From: Gracilibacteraceae bacterium
GTDB lineage: Bacteria > Bacillota > Desulfitobacteriia > Desulfitobacteriales > Syntrophobotulaceae
Direction of reading: 5' to 3'
Length of the DNA stretch: 10,095 nt
Assembly: GCA_031255985.1 (NCBI GenBank)
Contig: JAIRRL010000054.1
Span: forward strand, 1 to 10,095
Position 1 is the stretch's first letter. Every line of letters begins with the position of its first letter. The translations under genes were made by a program, and so were the position numbers. Below the pieces are notes generated by a model. That model did not search any database. It was given only the letters and a program-made list of their open reading frames with translations, and was not told the origin of the DNA. This document shows, one piece after another, positions 1-6,934 of the stretch.

Positions 1-73
1 ATCCTGTCATCCCGACCAGCTATTTTTCTACATATTTTATAGAAACGTTACTTTTTATGAAGGAATATTATCA

Positions 74-127
74 TAGCAACCGGACGCGTTGAGTCTCGCC
101 GCCGCTAAAGCGGTCGTATTTACGCCG
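74..127 (-). pseudogene. Possible relic of a UvrA-like ABC ATPase
   Basis: Read on the minus strand, this stretch encodes RRKYDRFSGGETQRVRLL and then a TGA stop at 71-73. The core SGGETQRVRL closely matches the ABC signature of UvrA excinucleases, usually LSGGEAQRIRLA or LSGGEAQRVKLA. No Walker A, Walker B or zinc-finger motif can be found around it. The sequence beyond the stop is AT-rich and gives nothing recognisable, and the upstream part overlaps the pyrE leader. If real, it is a decayed fragment rather than a working gene. A chance match in a GC-rich frame cannot be excluded from about ten residues. Confidence 0.25.
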
Positions 128-260
128 GAGGCCACATTTTTGGCGGAAACCAGGCTCCGGCAAGGTTTGAGGACAGTTCGCCCTTGCGGCAGGATGAATG
201 AATCCGGCGTCGAATAACCTTGGGAATAGCAAGGAAACAATTTTTATCTGCGAGGCGGAC

Positions 261-1025
261 ATGAAAAAAACAACGGGCGACGGGGCGCTGTGTTCCCAAT
301 TTTTGGATTTCATGATCCAAAGCGAAGTTTTATGTTTTGGCGATTTCATCCTGAAAAGCGGGAGAAAGGCGCCGTATTTCATCAACACCGGAATGTTCTC
401 CACCGGGGGGCAATTGGTGAAGCTGGGCAAATTTTACGCCAAATTAATCCAAAACTCTGTTCGCGGCGACTCGTATGGAATAGACGAAAAACCGGGCGAA
501 GCCGCGCTTGCCGCGATCAATCAGGCGATCAAGGCCAAGTTCGACGTCCTGTTTGGCCCGGCCTACAAGGGAATACCTCTTGTAACCGCGACCGCCGGCG
601 AACTGGCCGCCGGCTCCGGGCTGGACATGCCATACGCTTTTAACCGCAAAGAGGAAAAAGATCATGGCGATGGGAAACGGATATTGGGATATACTCCCCA
701 AAAAGGCGACCGCGTGGCTTTGGTGGAGGACGTCGTCACCGCCGGCACGTCCGCGCGCGAGATTCGCGCATTGTTTAAGGACATGGGTCTCGGCGCGGAA
801 ATCACGGCGCTGTATGTTTCCGTGGACAGGCTGGAGCGCGGGACAGGCGAGACGACCGCCATTGGGCAGATAAGGGCGACGGGCGTAGAGGTTTACGCCA
901 TAGCGACGGCCGCGGATATAATAGACTACCTGGAAAACGCGGCCGCGGGCGGCCAAAAGGTTGCGGACGCCCAAAAACACGCCGAAAACATGCGTCTTTA
1001 CCTGAAAATGTATGGAATCCGTTGA
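261..1025 (+). CDS. pyrE: Orotate phosphoribosyltransferase (PyrE)
   Basis: This cytoplasmic enzyme of de novo pyrimidine synthesis transfers ribose-5-phosphate from PRPP to orotate, giving OMP. The 254-residue protein has the family blocks in order: GDFILKSGRKAPYFINTG near the N-terminus, FDVLFGPAYKGIPL in the middle, YAFNRKEEKDHGDG (the mobile catalytic loop with Lys and His), and the PRPP-binding motif VALVEDVVTAGTS at about residues 152-164. The sequence is of the Escherichia coli PyrE type and is slightly longer than usual. I chose the ATG at 261 because GAGG lies five bases before it and MKKTTGDG is a natural N-terminus. An in-frame ATG at 198 has AGG directly against it and is less likely. 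The other pyrimidine genes here, pyrK and pyrD, lie about 6 kb away on the opposite strand, so pyrE is not in their operon. Confidence 0.96.
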   Translation: MKKTTGDGALCSQFLDFMIQSEVLCFGDFILKSGRKAPYFINTGMFSTGGQLVKLGKFYAKLIQNSVRGDSYGIDEKPGEAALAAINQAIKAKFDVLFGPAYKGIPLVTATAGELAAGSGLDMPYAFNRKEEKDHGDGKRILGYTPQKGDRVALVEDVVTAGTSAREIRALFKDMGLGAEITALYVSVDRLERGTGETTAIGQIRATGVEVYAIATAADIIDYLENAAAGGQKVADAQKHAENMRLYLKMYGIR

Positions 1026-1050
1026 TATGCGGGAAAATTTCATGTATACT
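1022..1050 (+). promoter_or_regulatory. Promoter for the two-component operon, overlapping the pyrE stop
   Basis: A -35 element TTGATA at 1022-1027 and a -10 element TATACT at 1045-1050 are separated by exactly 17 bases, a good fit to the housekeeping sigma consensus. The -35 overlaps the pyrE stop codon. Transcription would start near 1057, about 50 bases before the response-regulator ATG. No terminator is visible between pyrE and this promoter, so read-through from pyrE is also possible. Confidence 0.65.
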
Positions 1051-1109
1051 TAGGCTTAGGCGAAGGAAGGCGGCGGCTGGGCCGGGCGGCGAAAGGGAGT
1101 GAGGCGGGG

Positions 1110-1814
1110 ATGGACGATACCACTAAATTCAAGATTTTAGTCGTTGACGATGAGGAAAGCATCAGGAAAATGCTGGAACTCGGCCTGAAACAGGAGGGCT
1201 ACGAGGTAAAAGCCGCCGCCAACGGCAGCGAGGCCCTGGAAATAGTCAAGGCCTGGTCTCCCCAGGTGGTGGTCTTGGATATCATGATGCCGGTCATGGA
1301 CGGCTATGATTTATGCCAGGGTATTCAGCAGATTTCCGCCGCGGCCATGATCATGCTCACGGCTCTGGACGCGGCGACCGACGTGACGCGTGGGCTGCGG
1401 ATGGGCGCCCATGATTATCTGGCGAAACCTTTTCATTTTGACGAACTGCTGGCCCGGATTGAGGTGCAGATACGCAACCGCTTTCCGGATCTTTCCGGCA
1501 AACGCCGCTTCGGCCCTTTTCTGCTGGACGAATTGGGCAAAACCATTTCCTACCGGGACAAAGCCCTGCATCTCTCACCCACGGAATTCAAGCTTCTATC
1601 TTATATGCTCTGGAACGTCAATCAGACTCTCAGCAAGGATAAAATACTGCTCCATGTCTGGGGATACGATTTTGAGGGCGATGAAAATATCGTCGAGGTT
1701 TATGTCCGCTATTTGCGGGAGAAATTAAACGACTTGAAGCATGAAGTGATCAAAACCGCGCGGGGCCGGGGTTATACCCTCCAGATCGCGGAAGACGCTC
1801 CGGCCGGCGGCTGA
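1110..1814 (+). CDS. OmpR/PhoB-family response regulator
   Basis: This 234-residue DNA-binding response regulator is the output half of the two-component system whose kinase follows 7 bases downstream. The receiver domain covers roughly residues 8-125. It has the acidic pair D13/D14, the phospho-acceptor D57 in VVVLDIMMP, the switch residue T84 and the conserved K106 in LAKPF. A winged-helix domain covers about 132-230, with LSPTEFKLLSYML, the VWGYDF segment, VYVRYLREKL as recognition helix and the terminal RGRGYTL hairpin. The start has GAGG five bases upstream. Length and domain order are normal for the family and every key residue is present. The regulated genes cannot be told from the sequence. 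The most similar named regulators would be of the PhoP, ResD or KdpE kind, but I do not assign one. Confidence 0.95.
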   Translation: MDDTTKFKILVVDDEESIRKMLELGLKQEGYEVKAAANGSEALEIVKAWSPQVVVLDIMMPVMDGYDLCQGIQQISAAAMIMLTALDAATDVTRGLRMGAHDYLAKPFHFDELLARIEVQIRNRFPDLSGKRRFGPFLLDELGKTISYRDKALHLSPTEFKLLSYMLWNVNQTLSKDKILLHVWGYDFEGDENIVEVYVRYLREKLNDLKHEVIKTARGRGYTLQIAEDAPAGG

Positions 1815-1821
1815 GGGGAAG

Positions 1822-3387
1822 ATGAGCGAATCCGCTTTTGTGGCGATAAAAGAAGATGTGCGTGAGTGGAGTAAATCGCTTTCCGGTCAATTGCTCATAC
1901 GCTTCATTATCTGTATTGCCATATTTTTCCTGGCAGTGGGCCTGATTCAGTATTTTTCTTTGGAACGCGCTTTGTACAGCAATCTGGAACACACGCTGCA
2001 GAGCACGCTGATAACGTCGGAGCAGAACATCGCCGCCTGGTTCCAGTCGCAGCCGTCGCCGGCCTATTTCAGCCGGCCGGAACTGTCGGAAGCTATAACG
2101 CTGACTTTGTATAACAGAGACGGCACTGTTCACGCCATGGCTTACGGCAGCGGCGCGACGGAAGACGAACTCGTTCTGTTCAGCGGCGAGGATGAAAGAC
2201 CGGCCTTCGATCCCGCTCAGGCGGCGGTGGATCGGCGGCATTTTATTTTAAGCGGCGCGAACGGCAGGGAATATATGGTTATATCGCGGGCGGTCAGGGC
2301 GGATCAGCTGGCGGTTATGCAGATTATTTCCGAAGGCTCGAAAAACGCGGAATGGGTGCGCGGTTATGTCGCGGTTTCCGCCCCGGTCAACGAGGTGAAG
2401 CTCATTTTGGCGCGCAATTATGTCAGCTATGTGTTCACCGCTTGGGTGGTATTGGTTTTCAGCATTATCTTCACCTATTTAGTCGTGCGCAGACCGCTGA
2501 AGCCGCTGACCACGATTTCCGAGACGGCGCGTCAGATCGCGCGCGGACATTACCACGCCCGCATTTCCGAGACGGAGACGGCTACGACGGAAATCGATCA
2601 GTTGCGCAAATCGCTGAACCAGATGATGGAGCAAATTGAGACGGCTTTGATCGCGGAAAACCACGCCAAGGAAAAAATGGCCCGTTTTATCGGCGACGCT
2701 TCCCATGAACTCAAGACGCCGCTGACTTCCATCCGCGGCTATCTGGAGATTTTGCGCCGCAACGACCATGTGGACGCTGCGGCGCTGGCTGAAGCGCTGC
2801 GGGCGATGTCCACGGAAACGGAGCGCCTGATCCGCCTGACGGAAGCGCTGCTGGCCTTGAACCGCATTTCGGTTTACGCGCCGGCCCGCCAGGCGGACGA
2901 AGGGGTGACACTGCGTGAGGTGATGGAAGACAGTATGCCGCTGCTTACTCCTTTGCTGGGCGAGCGGAAACTGAAGTTAAACGGCGAGCTTTACGACAAG
3001 GACTGCGCCAATTCCGCTTTGCTGATCCGTTTTCCGCTGCGGCGGGACGAAATGAAGCAGGTTTTGTACAATCTGGTAAACAACGCTATCCAGTACACGA
3101 CAATCGACGGGCTGATTGAGATCCTCGCAACGGAGGAGGGCGAGGAAATCGTGTTTGCCGTGCGGGATAACGGGCTGGGCATTGAGGCGAAAGACATTCC
3201 CTTTGTCTTCGACCGGTTTTTCCGGGGGGAACGATCCCGGCAGCACAAGGCCGGTCAGGGCGCCGGGCTGGGTCTCTCCATCGTGGCGGAAATCACGCGG
3301 ATTCGGGGAGGAAAAATCAGCGTTGAAAGCGAAGTGGGAAAAGGAACCATGTTTATTTTGCGTTTCCGGCCCAGGGCCAAGTTCTGA
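1822..3387 (+). CDS. Membrane sensor histidine kinase (HAMP, HisKA, HATPase)
   Basis: This 521-residue inner-membrane sensor kinase is the partner of the preceding response regulator; GAGGGGAA lies just before its ATG. Two transmembrane helices, about residues 23-45 and 201-222, enclose an extracytoplasmic sensing region of about 155 residues with no motif I recognise. A HAMP linker follows (RRPLKPL onward, about 223-275). The dimerisation and phospho-acceptor domain has ASHELKTPLTSIRGYLEILR with the phosphorylated histidine at H295. The ATP-binding domain has the N box NLVNNAIQYT (about 417-426), the G1 box DNGLGI from D449, the F box FDRFFRGERS, and the G2 box GAGLGL from G480. All catalytic boxes are intact. 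The architecture resembles PhoR and CssS-type kinases, but the signal is unknown. Confidence 0.95.
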   Translation: MSESAFVAIKEDVREWSKSLSGQLLIRFIICIAIFFLAVGLIQYFSLERALYSNLEHTLQSTLITSEQNIAAWFQSQPSPAYFSRPELSEAITLTLYNRDGTVHAMAYGSGATEDELVLFSGEDERPAFDPAQAAVDRRHFILSGANGREYMVISRAVRADQLAVMQIISEGSKNAEWVRGYVAVSAPVNEVKLILARNYVSYVFTAWVVLVFSIIFTYLVVRRPLKPLTTISETARQIARGHYHARISETETATTEIDQLRKSLNQMMEQIETALIAENHAKEKMARFIGDASHELKTPLTSIRGYLEILRRNDHVDAAALAEALRAMSTETERLIRLTEALLALNRISVYAPARQADEGVTLREVMEDSMPLLTPLLGERKLKLNGELYDKDCANSALLIRFPLRRDEMKQVLYNLVNNAIQYTTIDGLIEILATEEGEEIVFAVRDNGLGIEAKDIPFVFDRFFRGERSRQHKAGQGAGLGLSIVAEITRIRGGKISVESEVGKGTMFILRFRPRAKF

Positions 3388-3392
3388 GCGGC

Positions 3393-3750
<358 letters not shown>

Positions 3751-3776
<26 letters not shown>

Positions 3777-4212
3777 AGAAAGCAAGGTGATTAACTCGCG
3801 TCAGAGCGAGGGCGGCATGGCCATCCGCCGCCGGCGGGAATGTGAGGTTTGCCAGAAACGGTTTACCACCTACGAGCGCTACGAGGATATTAATTTGGTG
3901 GTCGTGAAAAAAGACGGGCGGCGCGAGTTGTTTTCCCGGCCCAAGCTGCTGGGGGGCCTGCTCCGCGCTTGCGAGAAGCGGCCCATCTCCATGGAAAAGC
4001 TAAACGATATGGTTTTGGAAGTGGAGCGGGAGATATGGAACAGTGATGCGCCGGAGGTGGACAGCGCCATTATCGGCGAGAAAGTGATGGAAAAACTCCA
4101 CGCGCTGGATGAAGTGGCTTATATCCGTTTCGCTTCCGTTTACCGGCAGTTCAAGGATATCGACCGTTTCATGGAGGAATTGAATCATCTGGTCAACAGC
4201 AAAAAACAGTGA
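3751..4212 (+). CDS. nrdR: Transcriptional repressor NrdR
   Basis: NrdR represses ribonucleotide reductase genes when bound to dATP and ATP, matching deoxynucleotide production to need. The 153-residue protein has normal length. An N-terminal zinc ribbon uses C3, C6, C31 and C34 (CPYC and CEVC) and carries the typical SRQSEGG and IRRRREC segments that contact DNA. An ATP-cone follows at about residues 49-139, containing VVKKDGRRELFSRPKLLGGLLRACEKRPI and YIRFASVYRQFKDIDRF. It begins at TTG with a strong ribosome-binding site and overlaps the GIY-YIG gene by 26 bases. Its regulon is not here: I saw no ribonucleotide reductase gene and no clear NrdR box in the window. Its place between a sensor system and a sugar-acid dehydratase appears to be operon packing rather than a functional link. 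Confidence 0.96.
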
Positions 4213-4215
4213 GCC

Positions 4216-4231
4216 GCGCCGCTTGCGGCGC
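4216..4231 (+). other. Intercistronic GC hairpin after nrdR
   Basis: GCGCCGC at 4216-4222 and GCGGCGC at 4225-4231 are perfect complements separated by only TT, so the stem would form with a four-base loop. No T-run follows, so it is not a standard intrinsic terminator. It sits in the 47-base gap between the nrdR stop and the dehydratase small-subunit start, where it could slow RNA decay or partly attenuate transcription. Confidence 0.5.
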
Positions 4232-4259
4232 CGGGAGACGGAAAGGAAGGGAGACGCCT

Positions 4260-4571
4260 GTGAATCATATGGCAGTTGTTGTTCAAGCGGCGGATAACGT
4301 CGCTACGGCTGTCGCCGATTTGTCCGCCGGGGATAAGGTTTCGTTTTTCGTGGGAAGAGACGAGCGCGAATGTCAGCTTCTAGAGGACATTCCCCGCGGT
4401 CATAAGTTCGCGATCCGAGATATCGCGGCCGGAGACAACGTGATAAAATACGGAGAGGCTATCGGCGCGGCGACGGCCGCTATCGGCGCCGGCCGCCGCG
4501 CGCATGTGCATAATGTGGAGAGCCGTCGCGGCCGCGGCGATATTTATGAGGGTGACGCTAATGAAAACTGA
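4260..4571 (+). CDS. UxaA-family dehydratase, small (SAF-domain) subunit
   Basis: This 103-residue protein is a SAF domain like the N-terminal part of altronate and galactarate dehydratases and the SuyA subunit of sulfolactate sulfo-lyase. Diagnostic segments are ADNVATAVADLSAGD, RGHKFAIRDIAAGDNVIKYGEAIG and the closing AHVHN. In single-chain enzymes this domain is fused to the large domain; here it is a separate gene. I chose the GTG at 4260 because GGAAGGGA lies seven bases upstream and the domain begins right after it. A longer reading from 4209 would add a basic, unfamiliar N-terminus. Its last 11 bases overlap the large-subunit gene, which implies coupled translation and a two-subunit enzyme. 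The substrate is not fixed by the sequence. Confidence 0.88.
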   Translation: MNHMAVVVQAADNVATAVADLSAGDKVSFFVGRDERECQLLEDIPRGHKFAIRDIAAGDNVIKYGEAIGAATAAIGAGRRAHVHNVESRRGRGDIYEGDANEN

Positions 4572-5775
4572 TCTTATCGCAAATCTTACCGCAAACGGCG
4601 CGGTGTTCGGCGCCAATGAGACTTTTTGGGGTTATCAGCGGGAAAACGGTCAAGTCGGCGCGCGCAATCATCTGGCTATCATTCCGGCTTCGGTCTGCGC
4701 CGCCGTCACCGCCGCCAGAATCGCCGCCATCGTGAAAGGGGCGGTTGCCATTCCCAATCAGCACGGCTGCTGCCAGGTCGGCGCTGATTTTCAGCAAACC
4801 AAACGCACTCTGATCGGGCTGGGCCAAAACCCGAACGTAGGCGCCGCGCTCGTTATCGGTCTCGGCTGCGAGAATATCGACGCCGCCGAGGTGGCGGCGG
4901 CCATCGCCGGCGCCGGCAAACCAACGGATTATCTCGTCATTCAGGCTTGCGGCGGCACATTGAGCGCCACTGCCGAAGGCGCGCGCCGCGCCGCCCTCCT
5001 GGCGCGGGACTTGTCCGCCTGCCGCCGGACGCCATGTCCGGTTTCCTCCCTTGTACTCGGAGTTGAGTGCGGCGCTTCGGATTTCACTTCCGGCCTGGCT
5101 TCCAATCCGGCGGTCGGCTTCGCTTCCGATCTTCTGGTGCAAGCGGGCGGCGTGTCCATGCTCTCGGAAACGACTGAATTCATCGGAGCGGAGCATATTC
5201 TGGCCAACCGCGCCGTCAGCCCGGCCGTCGGTCAAAAACTGCTCGCCATCGTCCGGAACTGCGAGCAACGCTCTCTGGCCGAGCGCGTGGATTTGCGCGG
5301 CAGTCAGCCCACACCCGGCAATATTGCGGGCGGGCTCACCTCAATTGAGGAAAAATCGCTGGGCTGCGTTCATAAAGCCGGCGCGGCGCCGATCCAGGAT
5401 GTGCTCTCCTACGCCGAGGCGCCGGCCGGCAAGGGGCTTTTTGTCATGGATACTCCCGGTCAGGATGTGGATTCCGTCACCGGAATGACGGCCGGCGGCG
5501 CCACTATTATCCTGTTCACCACCGGCCTGGGCACGCCCACCGGCTCGCCGCTGGCCCCGGTTCTCAAAATATCGGGCAACGCGGACACCTGCGTCAAAAT
5601 GAAGGATAATATAGATATTGACGTTTCGGCGATTATTCGCGGCGAGAGTTCCATTGTCGAGAGCGGGCAGGAGATTTTCTGGGAAATGCTGCGCGCGGCC
5701 AGCGGGCGCTTCACCAAGGCGGAAAGCCTGGGGCATTGCGAATTCGGCATTTACAAGACAGGCCCGACTTTCTGA
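4561..5775 (+). CDS. UxaA-family dehydratase, large catalytic subunit
   Basis: This 404-residue protein is the catalytic half of the family that holds altronate dehydratase (UxaA), galactarate dehydratase (GarD) and sulfolactate sulfo-lyase (SuyB). These are metal-dependent lyases acting on sugar acids or sulfonates. Conserved blocks in order are WGYQRENGQVGARNHLAIIP, the Cys-His segment PNQHGCCQ (65-72), GLGCENID (100-107), ECGASDFTSGLASNPAVG from E169, SETTEFIGAEHIL, NIAGGLTSIEEKSLGC, and FTTGLGTPTGSPLAPVLKISGN, followed by KMKDNIDIDVSAII. ATG 4561 has GAGGGTG upstream and overlaps the small-subunit stop. The neighbours include no uronate isomerase, mannonate or galactarate gene and no sulfonate gene, so UxaA, GarD-like and SuyB functions stay open. 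Many Bacillota carry such split, unassigned pairs. Confidence 0.9.
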   Translation: MKTDLIANLTANGAVFGANETFWGYQRENGQVGARNHLAIIPASVCAAVTAARIAAIVKGAVAIPNQHGCCQVGADFQQTKRTLIGLGQNPNVGAALVIGLGCENIDAAEVAAAIAGAGKPTDYLVIQACGGTLSATAEGARRAALLARDLSACRRTPCPVSSLVLGVECGASDFTSGLASNPAVGFASDLLVQAGGVSMLSETTEFIGAEHILANRAVSPAVGQKLLAIVRNCEQRSLAERVDLRGSQPTPGNIAGGLTSIEEKSLGCVHKAGAAPIQDVLSYAEAPAGKGLFVMDTPGQDVDSVTGMTAGGATIILFTTGLGTPTGSPLAPVLKISGNADTCVKMKDNIDIDVSAIIRGESSIVESGQEIFWEMLRAASGRFTKAESLGHCEFGIYKTGPTF

Positions 5776-5781
5776 AACTTT

Positions 5782-5804
5782 ACCGCCGTAGCGTCGGTGT
5801 TTTT
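5782..5804 (+). terminator. Intrinsic terminator after the dehydratase genes
   Basis: ACCGCCG at 5782-5788 pairs with CGTCGGT at 5792-5798 around a TAG loop, with one C-T mismatch, and is followed by five Ts at 5800-5804. It lies between the large-subunit stop and the convergent yneA-like stop, where a terminator is expected. The T-run serves the plus strand only. The hairpin could still slow polymerase coming from the other side. Confidence 0.55.
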
Positions 5805-6105
5805 AACGGCGCACGCGAACGGGAATATATACAACCTGTCCCGGCTGAATACTCGTGTTGTTCAAATGGTTGTAGCTGACTGTCAGGGCGATCAGGCCGC
5901 TTGAGTCAAGTCCCTGATTGTGCCGGGCGGTTAATCCCCATAAAGTGTCCCCGTTTTCGATCACGGCTGGCACGAAATTATAACTGTAAACCGGCGCTTC
6001 CCGGAGCGGCGCCGTCGCCGCCAGCAAAAACAGACCAAGCGCGGCGGCGATCATGACTGTCCGGTTCCACCGCTTTTTGGGGCGCGGCCGCTCTGTTTTC
6101 TTCAT
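5803..6105 (-). CDS. yneA: YneA-like LysM protein, SOS-induced cell-division suppressor
   Basis: A 100-residue membrane-anchored protein with the size and layout of Bacillus YneA, which halts division during the SOS response. A basic N-terminus (MKKTERPRPKKRWNR) precedes one hydrophobic segment at about residues 16-32, so the rest should lie outside the membrane. A LysM domain, a peptidoglycan-binding fold, fills about residues 46-96, with VIENGDTLWGLTARHN at its start and NTSIQPGQVVYIPV at its end. The ATG at 6105 is preceded by AAGGGGGG. The identification rests mainly on two LexA boxes in its promoter plus the size and domain; LysM sequence alone would not be specific. In Bacillus, yneA lies beside lexA, but no lexA is present here. 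Confidence 0.8.
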   Translation of the reverse strand: MKKTERPRPKKRWNRTVMIAAALGLFLLAATAPLREAPVYSYNFVPAVIENGDTLWGLTARHNQGLDSSGLIALTVSYNHLNNTSIQPGQVVYIPVRVRR

Positions 6106-6123
6106 TGTCAACCCCCCTTGCAA

Positions 6124-6137
6124 CGAACAAGTGTTCT
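6124..6137. promoter_or_regulatory. LexA box 1 (downstream of the -10)
   Basis: CGAACAAGTGTTCT fits the Gram-positive LexA operator CGAAC-N4-GTTCG except for the last base. On the minus strand it lies just downstream of the -10 element, close to the expected transcription start, where bound LexA would block initiation. Confidence 0.8.
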
Positions 6138-6146
6138 TCTTTTTCG

Positions 6147-6175
6147 ATTGTAACACGAACCTATGTTCGCGTCAA
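6147..6175 (-). promoter_or_regulatory. SOS promoter of the yneA-like gene
   Basis: On the minus strand, TTGACG (6175-6170) and TACAAT (6152-6147) are separated by exactly 17 bases. This is a strong housekeeping promoter. One LexA box fills most of the spacer and another lies after the -10, so it should be silent until LexA is cleaved after DNA damage. Read-through from the upstream transporter gene is possible because I see no terminator between them on this strand. Confidence 0.8.
6156..6169. promoter_or_regulatory. LexA box 2 (in the promoter spacer)
   Basis: CGAACCTATGTTCG is a full match to the Gram-positive LexA operator, with palindromic half-sites CGAAC and GTTCG. It occupies the spacer between the -35 and -10 elements of the minus-strand promoter. 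Its centre is 32 bases, about three helical turns, from that of box 1, so two LexA dimers would sit on the same face of the DNA. Confidence 0.88.
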
Positions 6176-6206
6176 GGGGGGTTGAATTATTTTTTTACAG
6201 ACCGAG

Positions 6207-6896
6207 TTACTCCGTTTTTTTCATGTTGCGGGCCAGGTAAATGACAGGGGTGTCACAAAGGCTGAGGATGGCGTAAATTACATAAGTTGAAAGCAAAATT
6301 GAGCGCAAAGTCGCTCCGTCGTACATGCCGCCGAAAGCCAGCAAGGTGTAAAGAGCGGAATTGATAAACTGGGAGACGAGAGTGGAGGCGTTGCGCACCC
6401 AGAGGAAAGGGCGCCTGTCGCCGGCTATGGCGGTGGTCAGCGCCCAGAATTTATGGTACAGCCAGATGTCAAAATACTGGGAGACGGCGTAAACGATAAA
6501 GGAAGCCGCCACGAGCCTGGGGGTGTGGGCGAACAGTTCCCGGACGGCCGGAGTCGCCCAGTCGTTCGCCGAGGGTATGTACAGCATCCAGGTGCCGGAG
6601 ACGACGATAAAAAGAAGCGCTGCGCCCATGCCCAGCAGAACCGAGCGCTGCGCCGCCTGTTTGCCCGTCGTCTCGGAGATGATGTCCGTCACGAGAAACG
6701 TGGCGGCGAACAGGACGTTGCCCAAAGTCATTTCCGCCCCGAAAGCGTCCACCAGCATCAGCACTTCAATGTTAGCGACGATAACTATGAACACATTATA
6801 GCACATCAGGCCGGCCAGGCCGGTAAAACGCCAGGTCAAAAGCGCCGCGCCGTAAACTATTATCATGACGAAAATGAGCAGGAATTCGTTAATCAT
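6207..6896 (-). CDS. Queuosine precursor transporter, YhhQ family
   Basis: A 229-residue integral membrane protein of the YhhQ (COG1738) family, which imports queuosine precursors such as preQ0 or preQ1 for tRNA modification. About six hydrophobic segments span the chain. Family motifs are VTDIISETTGKQAA (about 69-82, for the usual TDI-x-x-E-x-x-G), YFDIWLYHKFW (141-151) and LWVRNASTLVSQFINSALY (165-183). The ATG at 6896 has GGAGG four bases upstream. It lies 38 bases after the pyrD stop, so it is probably the third gene of the pyrK-pyrD transcript. No queuosine synthesis gene is in the window, so whether it carries preQ0, preQ1, queuine or another nucleobase-like compound cannot be told. Confidence 0.88.
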   Translation of the reverse strand: MINEFLLIFVMIIVYGAALLTWRFTGLAGLMCYNVFIVIVANIEVLMLVDAFGAEMTLGNVLFAATFLVTDIISETTGKQAAQRSVLLGMGAALLFIVVSGTWMLYIPSANDWATPAVRELFAHTPRLVAASFIVYAVSQYFDIWLYHKFWALTTAIAGDRRPFLWVRNASTLVSQFINSALYTLLAFGGMYDGATLRSILLSTYVIYAILSLCDTPVIYLARNMKKTE

Positions 6897-6934
6897 TTTT
6901 CCTCCGCCGCGCCGGGAAAGTGGGCCGGGCGCCG

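Larger units (their letters stand above)
6108..6185. repeat. Inverted repeat bracketing the SOS promoter
   Basis: TCAACCCCCCTTG at 6108-6120 is the exact reverse complement of CAAGGGGGGTTGA at 6173-6185. The left arm holds the yneA ribosome-binding site and the right arm overlaps its -35 element. Both LexA boxes lie inside, each three bases from an arm, so the whole 78-base region is close to symmetrical about 6146/6147. Confidence 0.9.

Noticed and set aside
444..1043. 199-residue open frame opposite pyrE
   Set aside because: It has no recognisable motif and lies wholly antisense to a well-conserved gene.
4558..5268. 236-residue open frame opposite the dehydratase large subunit
   Set aside because: It has low-complexity Gly, Ala and Arg composition and no domain, and the plus strand carries a full conserved enzyme. 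It is a GC-driven shadow frame.
6187..6221. T-runs between the transporter and the yneA-like gene as a terminator
   Set aside because: The T-runs lie on the plus strand, where no gene is read. For the minus-strand transporter there is no hairpin followed by Ts.
6186..6244. Short plus-strand frame to the right of the mirrored ribosome-binding site
   Set aside because: From TTG at 6183 it gives only about 20 residues and shows no similarity to LexA or another protein, so it is not annotated as a gene.
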